Assembly (NCBI GenBank): GCA_934621665.1
Contig: CAKTUT010000042.1
Coordinates: 1-11,426, forward strand
From: an uncultured Oscillospiraceae bacterium
Lineage (GTDB): Bacteria > Bacillota > Clostridia > Oscillospirales > Oscillospiraceae
DNA length: 11,426 bases
Reading direction: 5' to 3'
Shown piece after piece: positions 1-5,809 of this stretch. The notes under the pieces are model-generated. The model was not told where the DNA came from. It searched no databases and was given only the letters and a program-made list of their open reading frames with translations. Every line of letters starts with the position of its first letter. Within the stretch, counting starts at the first letter, position 1. The position numbers were made by a program, and so were the translations under genes.

Positions 1-44
1 TTGACGCGTCACGCGAGGAACATAGGGCTATGCCCGCATATGAA

Positions 45-76
45 GAACCCCCGGTTTTACCGGGGGGTTCCTTTTT
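45..76 (+). terminator. Rho-independent terminator at the left edge
   Basis: A GC-rich stem pairs 45-55 (GAACCCCCGGT) with 59-70 (ACCGGGGGGTTC) around a TTT loop, with one bulged G. It is followed by CCTTTTT on the plus strand, so it best terminates something entering from the left of the window. On the minus strand it lies just past the zinc-ribbon gene, preceded by an A-run and followed by TTCTTC, so it could serve both directions. No gene can be assigned to bases 1-44. Confidence 0.8.
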
Positions 77-96
77 CTGTTCAATTCTGTAAAGAA

Positions 97-375
97 TTAG
101 CCCTGTGCTTTCATGCGAGCGAAGCAGTCGCTGCAATAGACGGGTCTGTCAGACTTCGGCTCAAACGGAACACGAGCTTCGCCGCCGCAGGCAGCGCAGG
201 TTGCGGTGAAGTACTCTCTGGGACCACGAGCGGAGTTCTTGCGAGCGTCGCGGCATTCCTTGCAGCGCTGCGGCTCGTTCTGGAAGCCACGCTCTGCATA
301 GAATTCCTGCTCACCGGCAGTAAAAACGAATTCCTTGCCGCATTCCTTGCAGACTAAAGTTTTGTCTTCGTACAT
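97..375 (-). CDS. Small protein with two zinc ribbons
   Basis: This 92-residue protein has four CxxC knuckles: C9/C12, C38/C41, C60/C63 and C81/C84. They fit two successive zinc ribbons of about 33 and 25 residues, linked by a basic segment (DARKNSARGPRE). The first half resembles the 'probable zinc-ribbon' family common in Firmicutes and Chloroflexi; the second half is a CxxC-x17-CxxC ribbon. There is no signal peptide or membrane segment, so it is probably cytoplasmic. Zinc binding is inferred from the cysteines; nucleic-acid or protein binding is possible, but the real role is unknown. The ATG start has an AGAGAGG ribosome site 8 bases upstream. The gene is transcribed alone from a strong promoter at 620-647, leaving an unusually long leader of about 240 nt. 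The hairpin at 45-76 may end the transcript. Confidence 0.85.
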   Translation of the reverse strand: MYEDKTLVCKECGKEFVFTAGEQEFYAERGFQNEPQRCKECRDARKNSARGPREYFTATCAACGGEARVPFEPKSDRPVYCSDCFARMKAQG

Positions 376-380
376 TGATG

Positions 381-539
381 TTACCTCTCTTTGGCATAAA
401 TAGTGGTTTGCCCTGAGAATTGCGGCTCACGCTCGTAGTTACAGGGACAATCTATGCGATCAGCCTTACGCTGCATTCGCCGGGAAGCGCCTTGAATCCT
501 GCTGGCTTTGCGCATCACTAAGTACACGAAAGAGACCAT
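381..539 (-). CDS. Possible 52-aa (or 44-aa) upstream reading frame
   Basis: An open frame from the ATG at 539, or from an internal ATG at 515, runs to a TAA at 381-383, ending 5 bases before the zinc-ribbon ATG. The product would be basic in the middle (RKASRIQGASRRMQRKADR) and would end in DCPCNYEREPQFSG plus a short tail. Its last codons contain the ribosome site of the next gene, which would suit translational coupling. Against it: neither start has a clear Shine-Dalgarno sequence, and the same bases can fold into the nested helices described for the leader. I recognise no family. It may be chance. Confidence 0.2.
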   Translation of the reverse strand: MVSFVYLVMRKASRIQGASRRMQRKADRIDCPCNYEREPQFSGQTTIYAKER

Positions 540-601
540 ACACGGAAATCAGTCATCCAACTGGAAACAGAATACGGGGGCGCTATTTGTTTTACCCGCA
601 T
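518..601 (-). CDS. Possible 27-aa leader peptide
   Basis: The ATG at 601 lies about 12 bases from the predicted transcription start. It opens a 27-codon frame that starts MRVKQIAPPYSVSS and ends WSLSCT, stopping at TAG (518-520). That stop is followed at once by TGATG, so the frame abuts the second small frame (ATG at 515). A weak AGG lies 6 bases before the start. The peptide spans the 5' hairpin (569-604), as attenuator leader peptides do, but there is no run of a single regulatory codon. It could be a leader peptide or simply an accident. Confidence 0.2.
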   Translation of the reverse strand: MRVKQIAPPYSVSSWMTDFRVWSLSCT

Positions 602-619
602 TCTCTGCCTGTAATTGCC

Positions 620-647
620 ATTATAACAAAGAAAACGGATTTGTCAA
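620..647 (-). promoter_or_regulatory. Sigma-A promoter of the zinc-ribbon gene
   Basis: On the minus strand TTGACA (647-642) and TATAAT (625-620) are both perfect consensus, separated by 16 bases. Transcription should start near 613. The surrounding 340-base gap between the ruvB stop and the zinc-ribbon gene is AT-rich here. I found no convincing ruvB terminator in 648-734, so ruv transcripts may read through this promoter. Confidence 0.85.
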
Positions 648-734
648 TAGTAAATAAATATCTTTTTGCATGCACGTTAATTTTTGTAAATTTTCGACGT
701 TGTTCGCCAACCATCCAAAATATGCCGTCCGTTA

Positions 735-1790
735 TTAAAAGCGCAGCTGCTCAGGCGTGTCGCCGTCCTGCCGGTTCTTGTTCTCCATATGCAGATGATC
801 ATACGCCAGCTGCGTCACGCAGCGGCCGCGCGGCGTGCGCGTCAAAAAGCCGATCTGCATCAGATACGGCTCATACACGTCTTCCAGCGTCACAGCCTCC
901 TCGCCGATCGTTGCTGCCAGCGTCTCAAGTCCGACAGGACCGCCGCCATAGTGTGTGATGATTGACCGGAGCATCCGCCGGTCGATGGCGTCAAGGCCGA
1001 GCCGGTCAACCTCCAGCTGCCCCAGCGCGTGGTCTGCCGCCTCGCGCGTGATGACACCGTCGTGGTAGATCTGCGCAAAATCGCGCACGCGGCGCAAAAG
1101 CCGGTTTGCGATACGCGGCGTACCACGCGAGCGCGCGGCAATCTCGCCCGCACCGTCCGGGTCAATGTCGATGCCCAAAAGCGCTGCTGAGCGCGTCACA
1201 ATACGAGACAGCTCTTCCTTTGTATAAAGCTCCAGCCGCAGCTGCACGCCGAAGCGGTCGCGCAGCGGGCTTGTCAGCTGGCCTGCGCGCGTTGTTGCGC
1301 CGATGAGCGTAAAGCGCGGCAGATCAAGCCGGATGGAGTTTGCCGATGGACCTTTGCCAATGATGATATCAATGGCATAGTCCTCCATCGCCGGATAGAG
1401 AATCTCCTCCACCGCGCGGTTCAGCCGGTGAATTTCGTCGATAAACAGGATATCGCCCGGAGCAAGGTTTGTCAGCAGCGCCGCAAGATCGCCCGCTTTT
1501 TCGATGGCAGGGCCTGACGTTACGCGGATGCCTGCACCCATCTCGTTTGCAATAACGCCTGCAAGCGTCGTTTTGCCAAGTCCCGGCGGGCCGTAGAGCA
1601 GCACATGGTCAAGCGGCTCATTGCGCCGCCGGGCCGCCTCGATATATACGGCCAGATTACCTTTTGCCTTTTCCTGTCCGGTGTAGTCGGCAAGCGTTTT
1701 GGGGCGCAGACTGACTTCGCCCTCATCGGCGGGCGTCAGACTGGTCGTCACAATCGGCGCTTCATATTCCTGCGAAAAATCAAGACTCAT
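735..1790 (-). CDS. ruvB: Holliday junction branch migration DNA helicase RuvB
   Basis: RuvB is the AAA+ motor that forms hexameric rings on either side of the RuvA-bound Holliday junction and pumps DNA through ATP hydrolysis. The 351-residue length is normal for the family. Visible motifs are Walker [10 protein letters not shown] (67-75), Walker B ILFIDEIH (114-121), sensor 1 GATT (164-167) and the arginine finger in SPLRDRFG (174-181). Sensor 2 lies in [16 protein letters not shown], and the C-terminal winged-helix domain ends with [16 protein letters not shown]. The ATG at 1790 is preceded by GGGAGGA at good spacing and lies 15 bases after the ruvA stop, so the two are co-translated. It is the last gene of the peptide-ruvC-ruvA-ruvB operon. 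The N-terminal 20 residues are typical variable sequence. Confidence 0.97.
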   Translation of the reverse strand: MSLDFSQEYEAPIVTTSLTPADEGEVSLRPKTLADYTGQEKAKGNLAVYIEAARRRNEPLDHVLLYGPPGLGKTTLAGVIANEMGAGIRVTSGPAIEKAGDLAALLTNLAPGDILFIDEIHRLNRAVEEILYPAMEDYAIDIIIGKGPSANSIRLDLPRFTLIGATTRAGQLTSPLRDRFGVQLRLELYTKEELSRIVTRSAALLGIDIDPDGAGEIAARSRGTPRIANRLLRRVRDFAQIYHDGVITREAADHALGQLEVDRLGLDAIDRRMLRSIITHYGGGPVGLETLAATIGEEAVTLEDVYEPYLMQIGFLTRTPRGRCVTQLAYDHLHMENKNRQDGDTPEQLRF

Positions 1791-1805
1791 TTCGCATCCT
1801 CCCGC

Positions 1806-2408
1806 TTATTTCATCACCATCGCGCGCAGCGCCTGACGGACGATCTCCTCCACCGCCATGCTCTCAACGTTCAAGCCCTTAAGCGCCGCGCCGATCTCCG
1901 CCTGCGAATAGCCAAGGCTTGCCAGCGCGGCCGTCGCCTCAGCGGTTTTGCTGCCGTGGACGGATGCTGCGCCAGATATCTGCGCGCTGCTGCTGATTTC
2001 CAGCTGCTGTGCGCCAAGCTTGTCCCGAAGCTCCAATAAAATGCGCTGCGCCATCTTCTTGCCAACACCCTGCGCCATGGTCAGCGTTTTTTCGTCCTGC
2101 GTCATTACCGCCAGCGTCAGCTGGTCAGGCGAGACAACCGACAAAATCGCCAGCGCAGCCTTTGGGCCTACGCCGCTGACGCTCAGCAGCATCTCAAAGC
2201 AGCCGAGCTCCTCGCGCGTGGAGAAGCCAAAAATATCAAATGCGTCCTCGCGGATGTTGCAGTGGGTAAACAGCTTTGCGCTTTTTCCCGCATGAAGCGA
2301 GGCAAGCGTATAGTTGGAGGTAAAGCACTTATACCCCACGCCGGCGCAGTCAATGACCGCGACGCCTGCGTCCATCAGCGCTACCGTGCCGCTGAGATAA
2401 TAAAACAT
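1806..2408 (-). CDS. ruvA: Holliday junction DNA-binding protein RuvA
   Basis: RuvA forms tetramers that clamp the four-way junction flat and load RuvB. The chosen start gives exactly 200 residues, the usual family length. Residues 1-63 are the OB-fold, starting MFYYLSGTV. The acidic pin that separates strands is present (REDAFDIFGF, E54-D55). Two helix-hairpin-helix motifs follow: LLSVSGVGPKAALAI (74-88) and MAQGVGKKMAQRILLEL (111-127). A flexible linker (about 135-155) leads to the RuvB-contacting domain III (156-200). An in-frame start at 2468 would add 20 residues, but the ATG at 2408 has a GGGAGGA ribosome site 7 bases upstream and matches the family N-terminus. It lies 14 bases after the ruvC stop and 15 bases before ruvB. 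Confidence 0.97.
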   Translation of the reverse strand: MFYYLSGTVALMDAGVAVIDCAGVGYKCFTSNYTLASLHAGKSAKLFTHCNIREDAFDIFGFSTREELGCFEMLLSVSGVGPKAALAILSVVSPDQLTLAVMTQDEKTLTMAQGVGKKMAQRILLELRDKLGAQQLEISSSAQISGAASVHGSKTAEATAALASLGYSQAEIGAALKGLNVESMAVEEIVRQALRAMVMK

Positions 2409-2422
2409 AGTCTGTCCTCCCG

Positions 2423-2914
2423 TCAGCGCTGCCGGTTCAGCAGCGACGTTGCGCTCCGCGCGTGACACAGCGCAATGGCAATTGCGTCCGCCGCGTCGTC
2501 TGGCCGCGCCACCTTTTCCATCTTCAAAATCCGGCGCGTCATGTCCATAACCTGATGCTTTTCCGCACTGCCATAGCCCACAACCGCCTGTTTGACCTGA
2601 TTTGGCGTGTACTCATACAGCGGTACGCCCGATTTCGCAATCGCCAGCAAAATTACGCCCCGACCGTGGCTCACGCCGATGCCGGTTGTCACGTTGTGAC
2701 CCCAGAACAACTCCTCCACCGCCACTGCGTCGGGCGTTACTGTCTGTAAAAGCTGCACTGTGTCGTCATAGAGCATTTCCAGCCGCTGTGGAAACGAAAG
2801 CGTGGTCGGTGTTGTGATCGTGCCGTAATTCAAAAGCCGCTGGTTGCCGCGCTCACTCTGCAAGACGCCAAAGCCGGTTGTGGCGTAGCCGGGGTCAATT
2901 CCAAGAATAATCAT
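2423..2914 (-). CDS. ruvC: Holliday junction resolvase RuvC
   Basis: RuvC is the dimeric metal-dependent endonuclease that nicks two opposing strands of the Holliday junction held by RuvAB. Its 163 residues are a normal length. The four catalytic acidic residues are all in place: D7 in GIDPG, E68 in VEELFWG (E67 adjacent), and D140 and D143 in PDDAADAIAIA. The fold is RNase H-like. The ATG at 2914 has only a weak purine stretch (GAGCGGG) in front, embedded in the end of the upstream 59-codon gene, so translation is probably coupled to that gene. It is the second gene of the operon, 14 bases ahead of ruvA. Confidence 0.97.
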   Translation of the reverse strand: MIILGIDPGYATTGFGVLQSERGNQRLLNYGTITTPTTLSFPQRLEMLYDDTVQLLQTVTPDAVAVEELFWGHNVTTGIGVSHGRGVILLAIAKSGVPLYEYTPNQVKQAVVGYGSAEKHQVMDMTRRILKMEKVARPDDAADAIAIALCHARSATSLLNRQR

Positions 2915-2926
2915 TGCTGCGCCCGC

Positions 2927-3106
2927 TCACACGCCATAGAACATCATCCAGTAGCACGTGCCAAGGAAAGCAAAAACTACAATCACCGCCAGAATCCACG
3001 CCAGCACAATCTGACTCTTTGGCCGCGGCGTATATTCCTTTTTTTCCGGCTCGGAAGCGTGGGCACTCGTATGTTCCAGTTGTTCGGTTGTACGGTATTC
3101 GTCCAT
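2927..3106 (-). CDS. 59-aa single-pass membrane peptide heading the ruv operon
   Basis: The frame begins MDEYRTTEQLEHTSAHASEP at 3106 and ends FYGV at a TGA (2927-2929), 59 residues in all. Residues 1-31 are hydrophilic and charged (EKKEYTPRPKSQ). Residues 32-55 (start IVLAWILAVIVVFAFLGT) form one strong transmembrane segment near the C-terminus, so it should be a tail-anchored protein with the N-terminus in the cytoplasm. The ATG has a GAGGTG ribosome site 7 bases upstream and a well-placed promoter (3153-3181), and the gene ends 12 bases before ruvC. These features, together with the clean topology, support a real gene despite its small size. I recognise no family, and its link with junction processing may be only positional. 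Confidence 0.75.
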   Translation of the reverse strand: MDEYRTTEQLEHTSAHASEPEKKEYTPRPKSQIVLAWILAVIVVFAFLGTCYWMMFYGV

Positions 3107-3152
3107 GGTTTACACCTCATTCTCCGGCATAGAACCGAATTGCCTTTTGCTC

Positions 3153-3181
3153 AGTATATCACACATTTGTGCGAATGAACA
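3153..3181 (-). promoter_or_regulatory. Promoter of the ruv operon
   Basis: On the minus strand an extended -10, TGATATACT (hexamer 3158-3153), has TGTTCA (3181-3176) 17 bases upstream as a weak -35. The extended TGn motif compensates for the poor -35. Transcription would start near 3147, giving a leader of about 40 bases before the 59-aa gene. I saw no SOS (LexA) box of the Bacillus or E. coli type here. Confidence 0.6.
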
Positions 3182-3233
3182 GCAAAACTTTCTCTCCAAC
3201 CGCCGTGTATAATTTTCCCCCTTGCGGCAAAAG

Positions 3234-3399
3234 CTAGGGTGTATTCTTCCAACTCCCAACGCACCCGGACAGCGGGCCTTTTTGCGGTGTACCGCGCCAG
3301 TTTTCCTTGAAATACGCCAGTATTCCTGCGGAAAAATGTCTTGCTCAACGCAAAATCCCTCGCTGCCGGTCACATCATGCGTTTTCAGATACACCCTAG
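3234..3399. repeat. 166-bp segment bounded by 11-bp inverted repeats
   Basis: CTAGGGTGTAT at 3234-3244 and its exact reverse complement ATACACCCTAG at 3389-3399 frame 144 bases. Both outer ends read CTAG, which is palindromic and could be either the end of the repeat or a 4-bp target duplication around an 8-bp repeat (GGGTGTAT). No transposase frame is inside, and the size fits a MITE-like or other small dispersed element. The interior contains a small palindrome (GCGGTGTACCGC, 3284-3295). The right end lies 23 bases before the DUF421 ribosome site. Confidence 0.45.
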
Positions 3400-3436
3400 G
3401 AAAAATCCGGCGTTGCCGTAACAGGAGGCACTTTCT

Positions 3437-4114
3437 TTGCTCATTTCATTCATCCGCGCTGTTATTTTATATCTGGCGCTGATTCTGGTCATCCGCATGA
3501 TGGGAAAGCGTCAGCTTGGCCAGCTGGAGCCGACAGAATTTGTCGTTGCGATTCTGATTGCAGATCTCGCCTCTGTTCCGATGCAAAACGAGGGTATCCC
3601 GCTGCTGTCTGGGCTTGTCCCGATTCTCGTTGTGCTGGCAATTGAGCTGATCTTGTCAGTTCTGGTCTATTCCAGCATCGGCGCACGCCACTTTCTCTGC
3701 GGCAAGCCGGTTATTCTGGTGGAAAACGGGAAGCTTTTGCAGCAGAACATGAAAAAGACGCGCATCAATCCCGACGAGCTGTCAGAATACCTCCGTCTGG
3801 AGGGAATCACGGATATCGCCACCGTCAAATACGCCATTTTGGAGACGAGTGGCGCGCTCAGCGTCCTGCCCGACCCGCGCTATGCCCCCGCCAGCGCCAA
3901 GGATGCCGGCGTAAAAACCGAGCCGCTCCAGCTGCCGTTTACCATCATCAGCGGCGGCCGGCTGCTGGAGGAAAACCTCCGCCGCTCCGGCCATACGCGC
4001 GCGTGGGTTATGGAGCAGCTGAAAAGCCACAACTGCGCCATTGCCGACGTATTTCTCATGAATGCCGAGCCGTCGGGCAGGCTCTATCTTTCCATCCGGG
4101 GGGATGCAAAATGA
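3437..4114 (+). CDS. DUF421 (YetF/YcaP-type) membrane protein
   Basis: This 225-residue protein belongs to the DUF421 family, typified by B. subtilis YetF and E. coli YcaP. Three hydrophobic segments occupy the N-terminal third (about 4-21, 33-48 and 57-81). They enclose the family signature RMMGKRQLGQLEPTEFVVAI at 20-39. The rest is soluble and presumably cytoplasmic, starting GKPVILVENGKLL, with the conserved DELSEYLRLEGITDIATVKY stretch. The start is TTG at 3437, supported by a perfect AGGAGG 8 bases upstream; no ATG fits the family N-terminus. It overlaps the next gene by four bases (ATGA), so they are coupled. The family's biochemical role is not settled; members have been linked to sporulation and envelope functions, so I assign none. 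Confidence 0.9.
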   Translation: MLISFIRAVILYLALILVIRMMGKRQLGQLEPTEFVVAILIADLASVPMQNEGIPLLSGLVPILVVLAIELILSVLVYSSIGARHFLCGKPVILVENGKLLQQNMKKTRINPDELSEYLRLEGITDIATVKYAILETSGALSVLPDPRYAPASAKDAGVKTEPLQLPFTIISGGRLLEENLRRSGHTRAWVMEQLKSHNCAIADVFLMNAEPSGRLYLSIRGDAK

Positions 4115-4491
4115 AGCACGTCGCCATCGCCGTATCTATCCTTGCTGTGCTGCTTTGCCTGTGCATTCTGGCAAGCGCTTATGTCCGTAACCGCGCCGCT
4201 GAGACGATTGCGCCCGTTCTGCGCGCGCAGGCGCTTGCCGCACAGGAGAATTACATCGCTGCTGCCGGGGAAATTCTGCAAGCCAAAACCATCTGGCATG
4301 ATGCCGAAGCATGGCTTGAGATTCTGCTGCCGCACGACGAGGCGGACGAGGCAAGCCGCGTTCTCGCCTCGCTCTATGAATACGCCCGAGTGGAGGACAC
4401 CGACGATTTTTCCGCGGCCAGCGCTGAGCTTGTGTTTCTGCTGGAGCACATCCGGCAGATGCAGCTGCCCACGCTGCAGAATATTTTATAG
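4111..4491 (+). CDS. DUF4363-family membrane-anchored protein
   Basis: The product has 126 residues: a short MKH start, one hydrophobic segment (about 4-24, VAIAVSILAVLLCLCILASA), and a helical, acidic extracytoplasmic-looking domain. The last part carries ASLYEYARVEDTDDF and a hydrophobic repeat (ELVFLLEHIRQMQ). Size, topology and its place directly behind a DUF421 gene match the DUF4363 family that often accompanies DUF421 in Clostridia. The ATG at 4111 shares four bases with the DUF421 stop and is preceded by a run of six Gs at 4098-4103. An in-frame start further upstream (4003) would lie inside the DUF421 gene and is unlikely. The function is unknown; the coupling suggests a two-protein membrane complex. 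A strong terminator follows 11 bases after the stop. Confidence 0.75.
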   Translation: MKHVAIAVSILAVLLCLCILASAYVRNRAAETIAPVLRAQALAAQENYIAAAGEILQAKTIWHDAEAWLEILLPHDEADEASRVLASLYEYARVEDTDDFSAASAELVFLLEHIRQMQLPTLQNIL

Positions 4492-4501
4492 TCTGTCCCA
4501 T

Positions 4502-4564
4502 GCCCCGCCGCGCATATGAAAACGCCGCACTTCCGGCAGTTTTGACGCGCGTCGGGGCGTTTTT
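4502..4564 (+). terminator. Terminator of the DUF421-DUF4363 operon
   Basis: GCCCCGCCGCGC (4502-4513) pairs with GCGCGTCGGGGC (4547-4558), 11 pairs with one mismatch, and GTTTTT follows. The 33-base loop folds again (GCCG/CGGC around CACTT). It starts 11 bases after the DUF4363 stop. An alternative stem, AAAACGCC (4519-4526) with GGCGTTTT (4556-4563), competes but would use up the T-run. Confidence 0.75.
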
Positions 4565-4652
4565 CCGCAATTCGTCAGATTTTTCAGAAACCTCTTGTGT
4601 TCTGCCCATGCCGGGTGTATATTATAAATAGAAAATTGCGGAAATCCGCAAA
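4562..4652 (+). promoter_or_regulatory. pta promoter with three TCCGCAA half-sites
   Basis: The likely promoter is TTGTGT (4595-4600), 17 bases, TATATT (4618-4623), with overlapping AT-rich alternatives at 4620-4628. TTTCCGCAATT (4562-4572) upstream is the exact reverse complement of AATTGCGGAAA (4634-4644). The second copy forms a dyad with TCCGCAA (4645-4651), giving TTGCGGA-AA-TCCGCAA at the expected transcription start. The dyad could be an operator or an RNA hairpin at the 5' end; the first copy sits at the end of the preceding terminator. Confidence 0.55.
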
Positions 4653-4668
4653 ACTGGAGGTTATACAT

Positions 4669-5685
4669 ATGTTTACGAAACTGCTTGACGCGCTGAAAGC
4701 AACGCGCCGCACCATCGTCTTTACCGAAGGCCCTGACGCCCGTATTCTGGAAGCCACCGACCGCCTGCTCAAGGAGGATCTGATGGACGTGATTCTGATC
4801 GGCAACGAGGCCGAGGTCAAGTCCGCTGCGGAAAAGGGCAACTTCTGCATCTGCAAGGCTACCATCATCGACCCCGCCACCTACGCGGGTATGGATGAGA
4901 TGGTTGCAAAGATGGTTGAGCTTCGCAAGGGCAAGATGACTGAGGACGAGTGCCGCGCGGCGCTGGCCAAGGGCAACTACTTCGGCACGATGCTTGTCAA
5001 GATGGGCAAGGCTGACGCACTGCTCGGCGGCGCTACCTACTCCACCGCCGATACCGTCCGTCCGGCGCTTCAGCTGGTCAAGACGCGCAAGGGCGCGCAT
5101 CTGGTTTCCTCTTCGTTCATCCTGTTCCGCAAGGACAAGGACGGCAACGACGAGAAGTACTGCATGGGCGACTGCGCCATCAACATCGACTATCCCGATA
5201 CGCTCGACAAGACGACCGGCGAGGTTGTTTTCTCCGGCGCGCAGAAGCTGGCTGAGGTTGCCGTTGAGTCCGCACGCACTGCTGCGTTCTTCGGCATTGA
5301 CCCCAAGGTCGCGCTGCTTTCGTTCTCCACCAAGGGCAGCGGCAAGGGCGGCACAGTCAAGCTGAGCCACGACGCTACCATTGAAGCACAGAAGCTCGCG
5401 CCCGAGCTTGCCATCGACGGCGAGATGCAGTTTGACGCGGCGGTTTCCCCTGTCGTCGGTCAGCTGAAGTTCCCCGGCTCCAAGGTTGCGGGCTATGCCA
5501 ACACGTTCATCTTCCCGTGCATCGAGGCCGGCAACATCGGTTATAAGATTGCACAGCGTCTTGGCGGCTTTGAGGCCTACGGCCCGATCCTGCAGGGCCT
5601 GAATGCGCCCATCAACGACCTGTCCCGCGGCTGCAATGCCGACGAGGTCTATAAGATGGCCATCATCACCGCGGGCATGGCATAA
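4669..5685 (+). CDS. pta: Phosphate acetyltransferase
   Basis: Pta interconverts acetyl-CoA plus phosphate with acetyl phosphate plus CoA. With acetate kinase it yields ATP by substrate-level phosphorylation in fermenters. The 338-residue product matches the short single-domain form. It carries TIVFTEGPDARILEA (15-29), LLGGATYSTADTVRPALQ (118-135, with the CoA-region arginine R131) and ALLSFSTKGS (215-224). Near the C-terminus are YGPILQGLNAPINDLSRGC (304-322), with the conserved S319-R320 of the active site, and the final YKMAIITAG. The ATG at 4669 has GGAGG 8 bases before it; an upstream in-frame ATG (4597) would lie inside the promoter. The codon choice is highly biased (GGC, AAG, CTG), as in abundant proteins. 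No acetate kinase gene lies next to it. The related phosphate butyryltransferase is less likely given the motifs. Confidence 0.93.
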   Translation: MFTKLLDALKATRRTIVFTEGPDARILEATDRLLKEDLMDVILIGNEAEVKSAAEKGNFCICKATIIDPATYAGMDEMVAKMVELRKGKMTEDECRAALAKGNYFGTMLVKMGKADALLGGATYSTADTVRPALQLVKTRKGAHLVSSSFILFRKDKDGNDEKYCMGDCAINIDYPDTLDKTTGEVVFSGAQKLAEVAVESARTAAFFGIDPKVALLSFSTKGSGKGGTVKLSHDATIEAQKLAPELAIDGEMQFDAAVSPVVGQLKFPGSKVAGYANTFIFPCIEAGNIGYKIAQRLGGFEAYGPILQGLNAPINDLSRGCNADEVYKMAIITAGMA

Positions 5686-5757
5686 TCGAAGCAGCCGGAC
5701 GGGCATCTGTTCGCGTTACGCTTCATGGTCACGCACGCGACCGCGCAAAAATTTCGT

Positions 5758-5788
5758 GGGGATGCCGCAGCGCGGCATCCCCAATTTT
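5758..5788 (+). terminator. Terminator or attenuator between pta and the MATE gene
   Basis: A perfect 10-bp stem, GGGGATGCCG (5758-5767) with CGGCATCCCC (5773-5782) around CAGCG, is followed by AATTTT. It begins 73 bases after the pta stop and ends only 22 bases before the MATE ATG. I see no promoter between the two genes, so the MATE gene may depend on leaky read-through from pta. Confidence 0.75.
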
Positions 5789-5809
5789 CTGATTTCTGGA
5801 GTATTTTTT

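Larger units (their letters stand above)
376..613 (-). promoter_or_regulatory. Long structured leader of the zinc-ribbon gene
   Basis: These roughly 240 bases lie between the predicted transcription start (about 613) and the ATG at 375. In the minus-strand RNA a first hairpin pairs 604-595 with 578-569 (10 bp, one G-U, loop of 16). Downstream, compatible nested helices can form: UCUCUUU (535-529) with AAAGAGA (392-386), which would cover the ribosome site. Inside that helix, one arm pairs AUGCG (515-511) and AGCC (507-504) with GGCU (465-462) and CGCAU (458-454), around a 3x3 internal loop. A second arm pairs CCCUG (446-442) with CAGGG (415-411), extended by UG/CA. I could not match it to any riboswitch class I know. 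Small reading frames also lie here (518-601 and 381-539). Whether it acts as RNA or as coding sequence is undecided. Confidence 0.5.
3107..3436. other. 330-base divergent intergenic region
   Basis: This gap lies between the ruv operon (leftward) and the DUF421 gene (rightward). It contains the ruv operon promoter (3153-3181), a TATAAT on the plus strand at 3208-3213 without a convincing -35, and a 166-base segment bounded by inverted repeats (3234-3399). Long frames on both strands cross the gap, but they have no ribosome site, overlap the promoter and match nothing I know. I treat the gap as non-coding. Confidence 0.6.

Noticed and set aside
1..357. 118-codon plus-strand frame at the left edge
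   Set aside because: It passes through the terminator hairpin and lies opposite the zinc-ribbon gene, whose four CxxC pairs mark the true coding strand.
376..613. Known RNA classes for the long leader (tmRNA, 6S, SRP RNA, T-box, B12, TPP, SAM, c-di-AMP riboswitches)
   Set aside because: None of the conserved sequence signatures that I know for these classes is present in the right order; a covariance search would be decisive.
3110..3394. 94-codon minus-strand frame (and an overlapping 65-codon frame and an 86-codon plus-strand frame) in the ruv/DUF421 gap
   Set aside because: It starts with GTG without a ribosome site, crosses the ruv operon promoter and overlaps the inverted-repeat element; cysteine- and arginine-rich composition looks like translated non-coding DNA.
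4669..5685. Phosphate butyryltransferase instead of Pta
   Set aside because: The YSTADTVRPALQ and GLNAPINDLSRGC blocks are those of phosphate acetyltransferases.
4486..5706. 406-codon minus-strand frame opposite pta
   Set aside because: It is the mirror of the strongly codon-biased pta gene; pta has clear motifs, promoter and ribosome site, and the antisense frame has low-complexity sequence.
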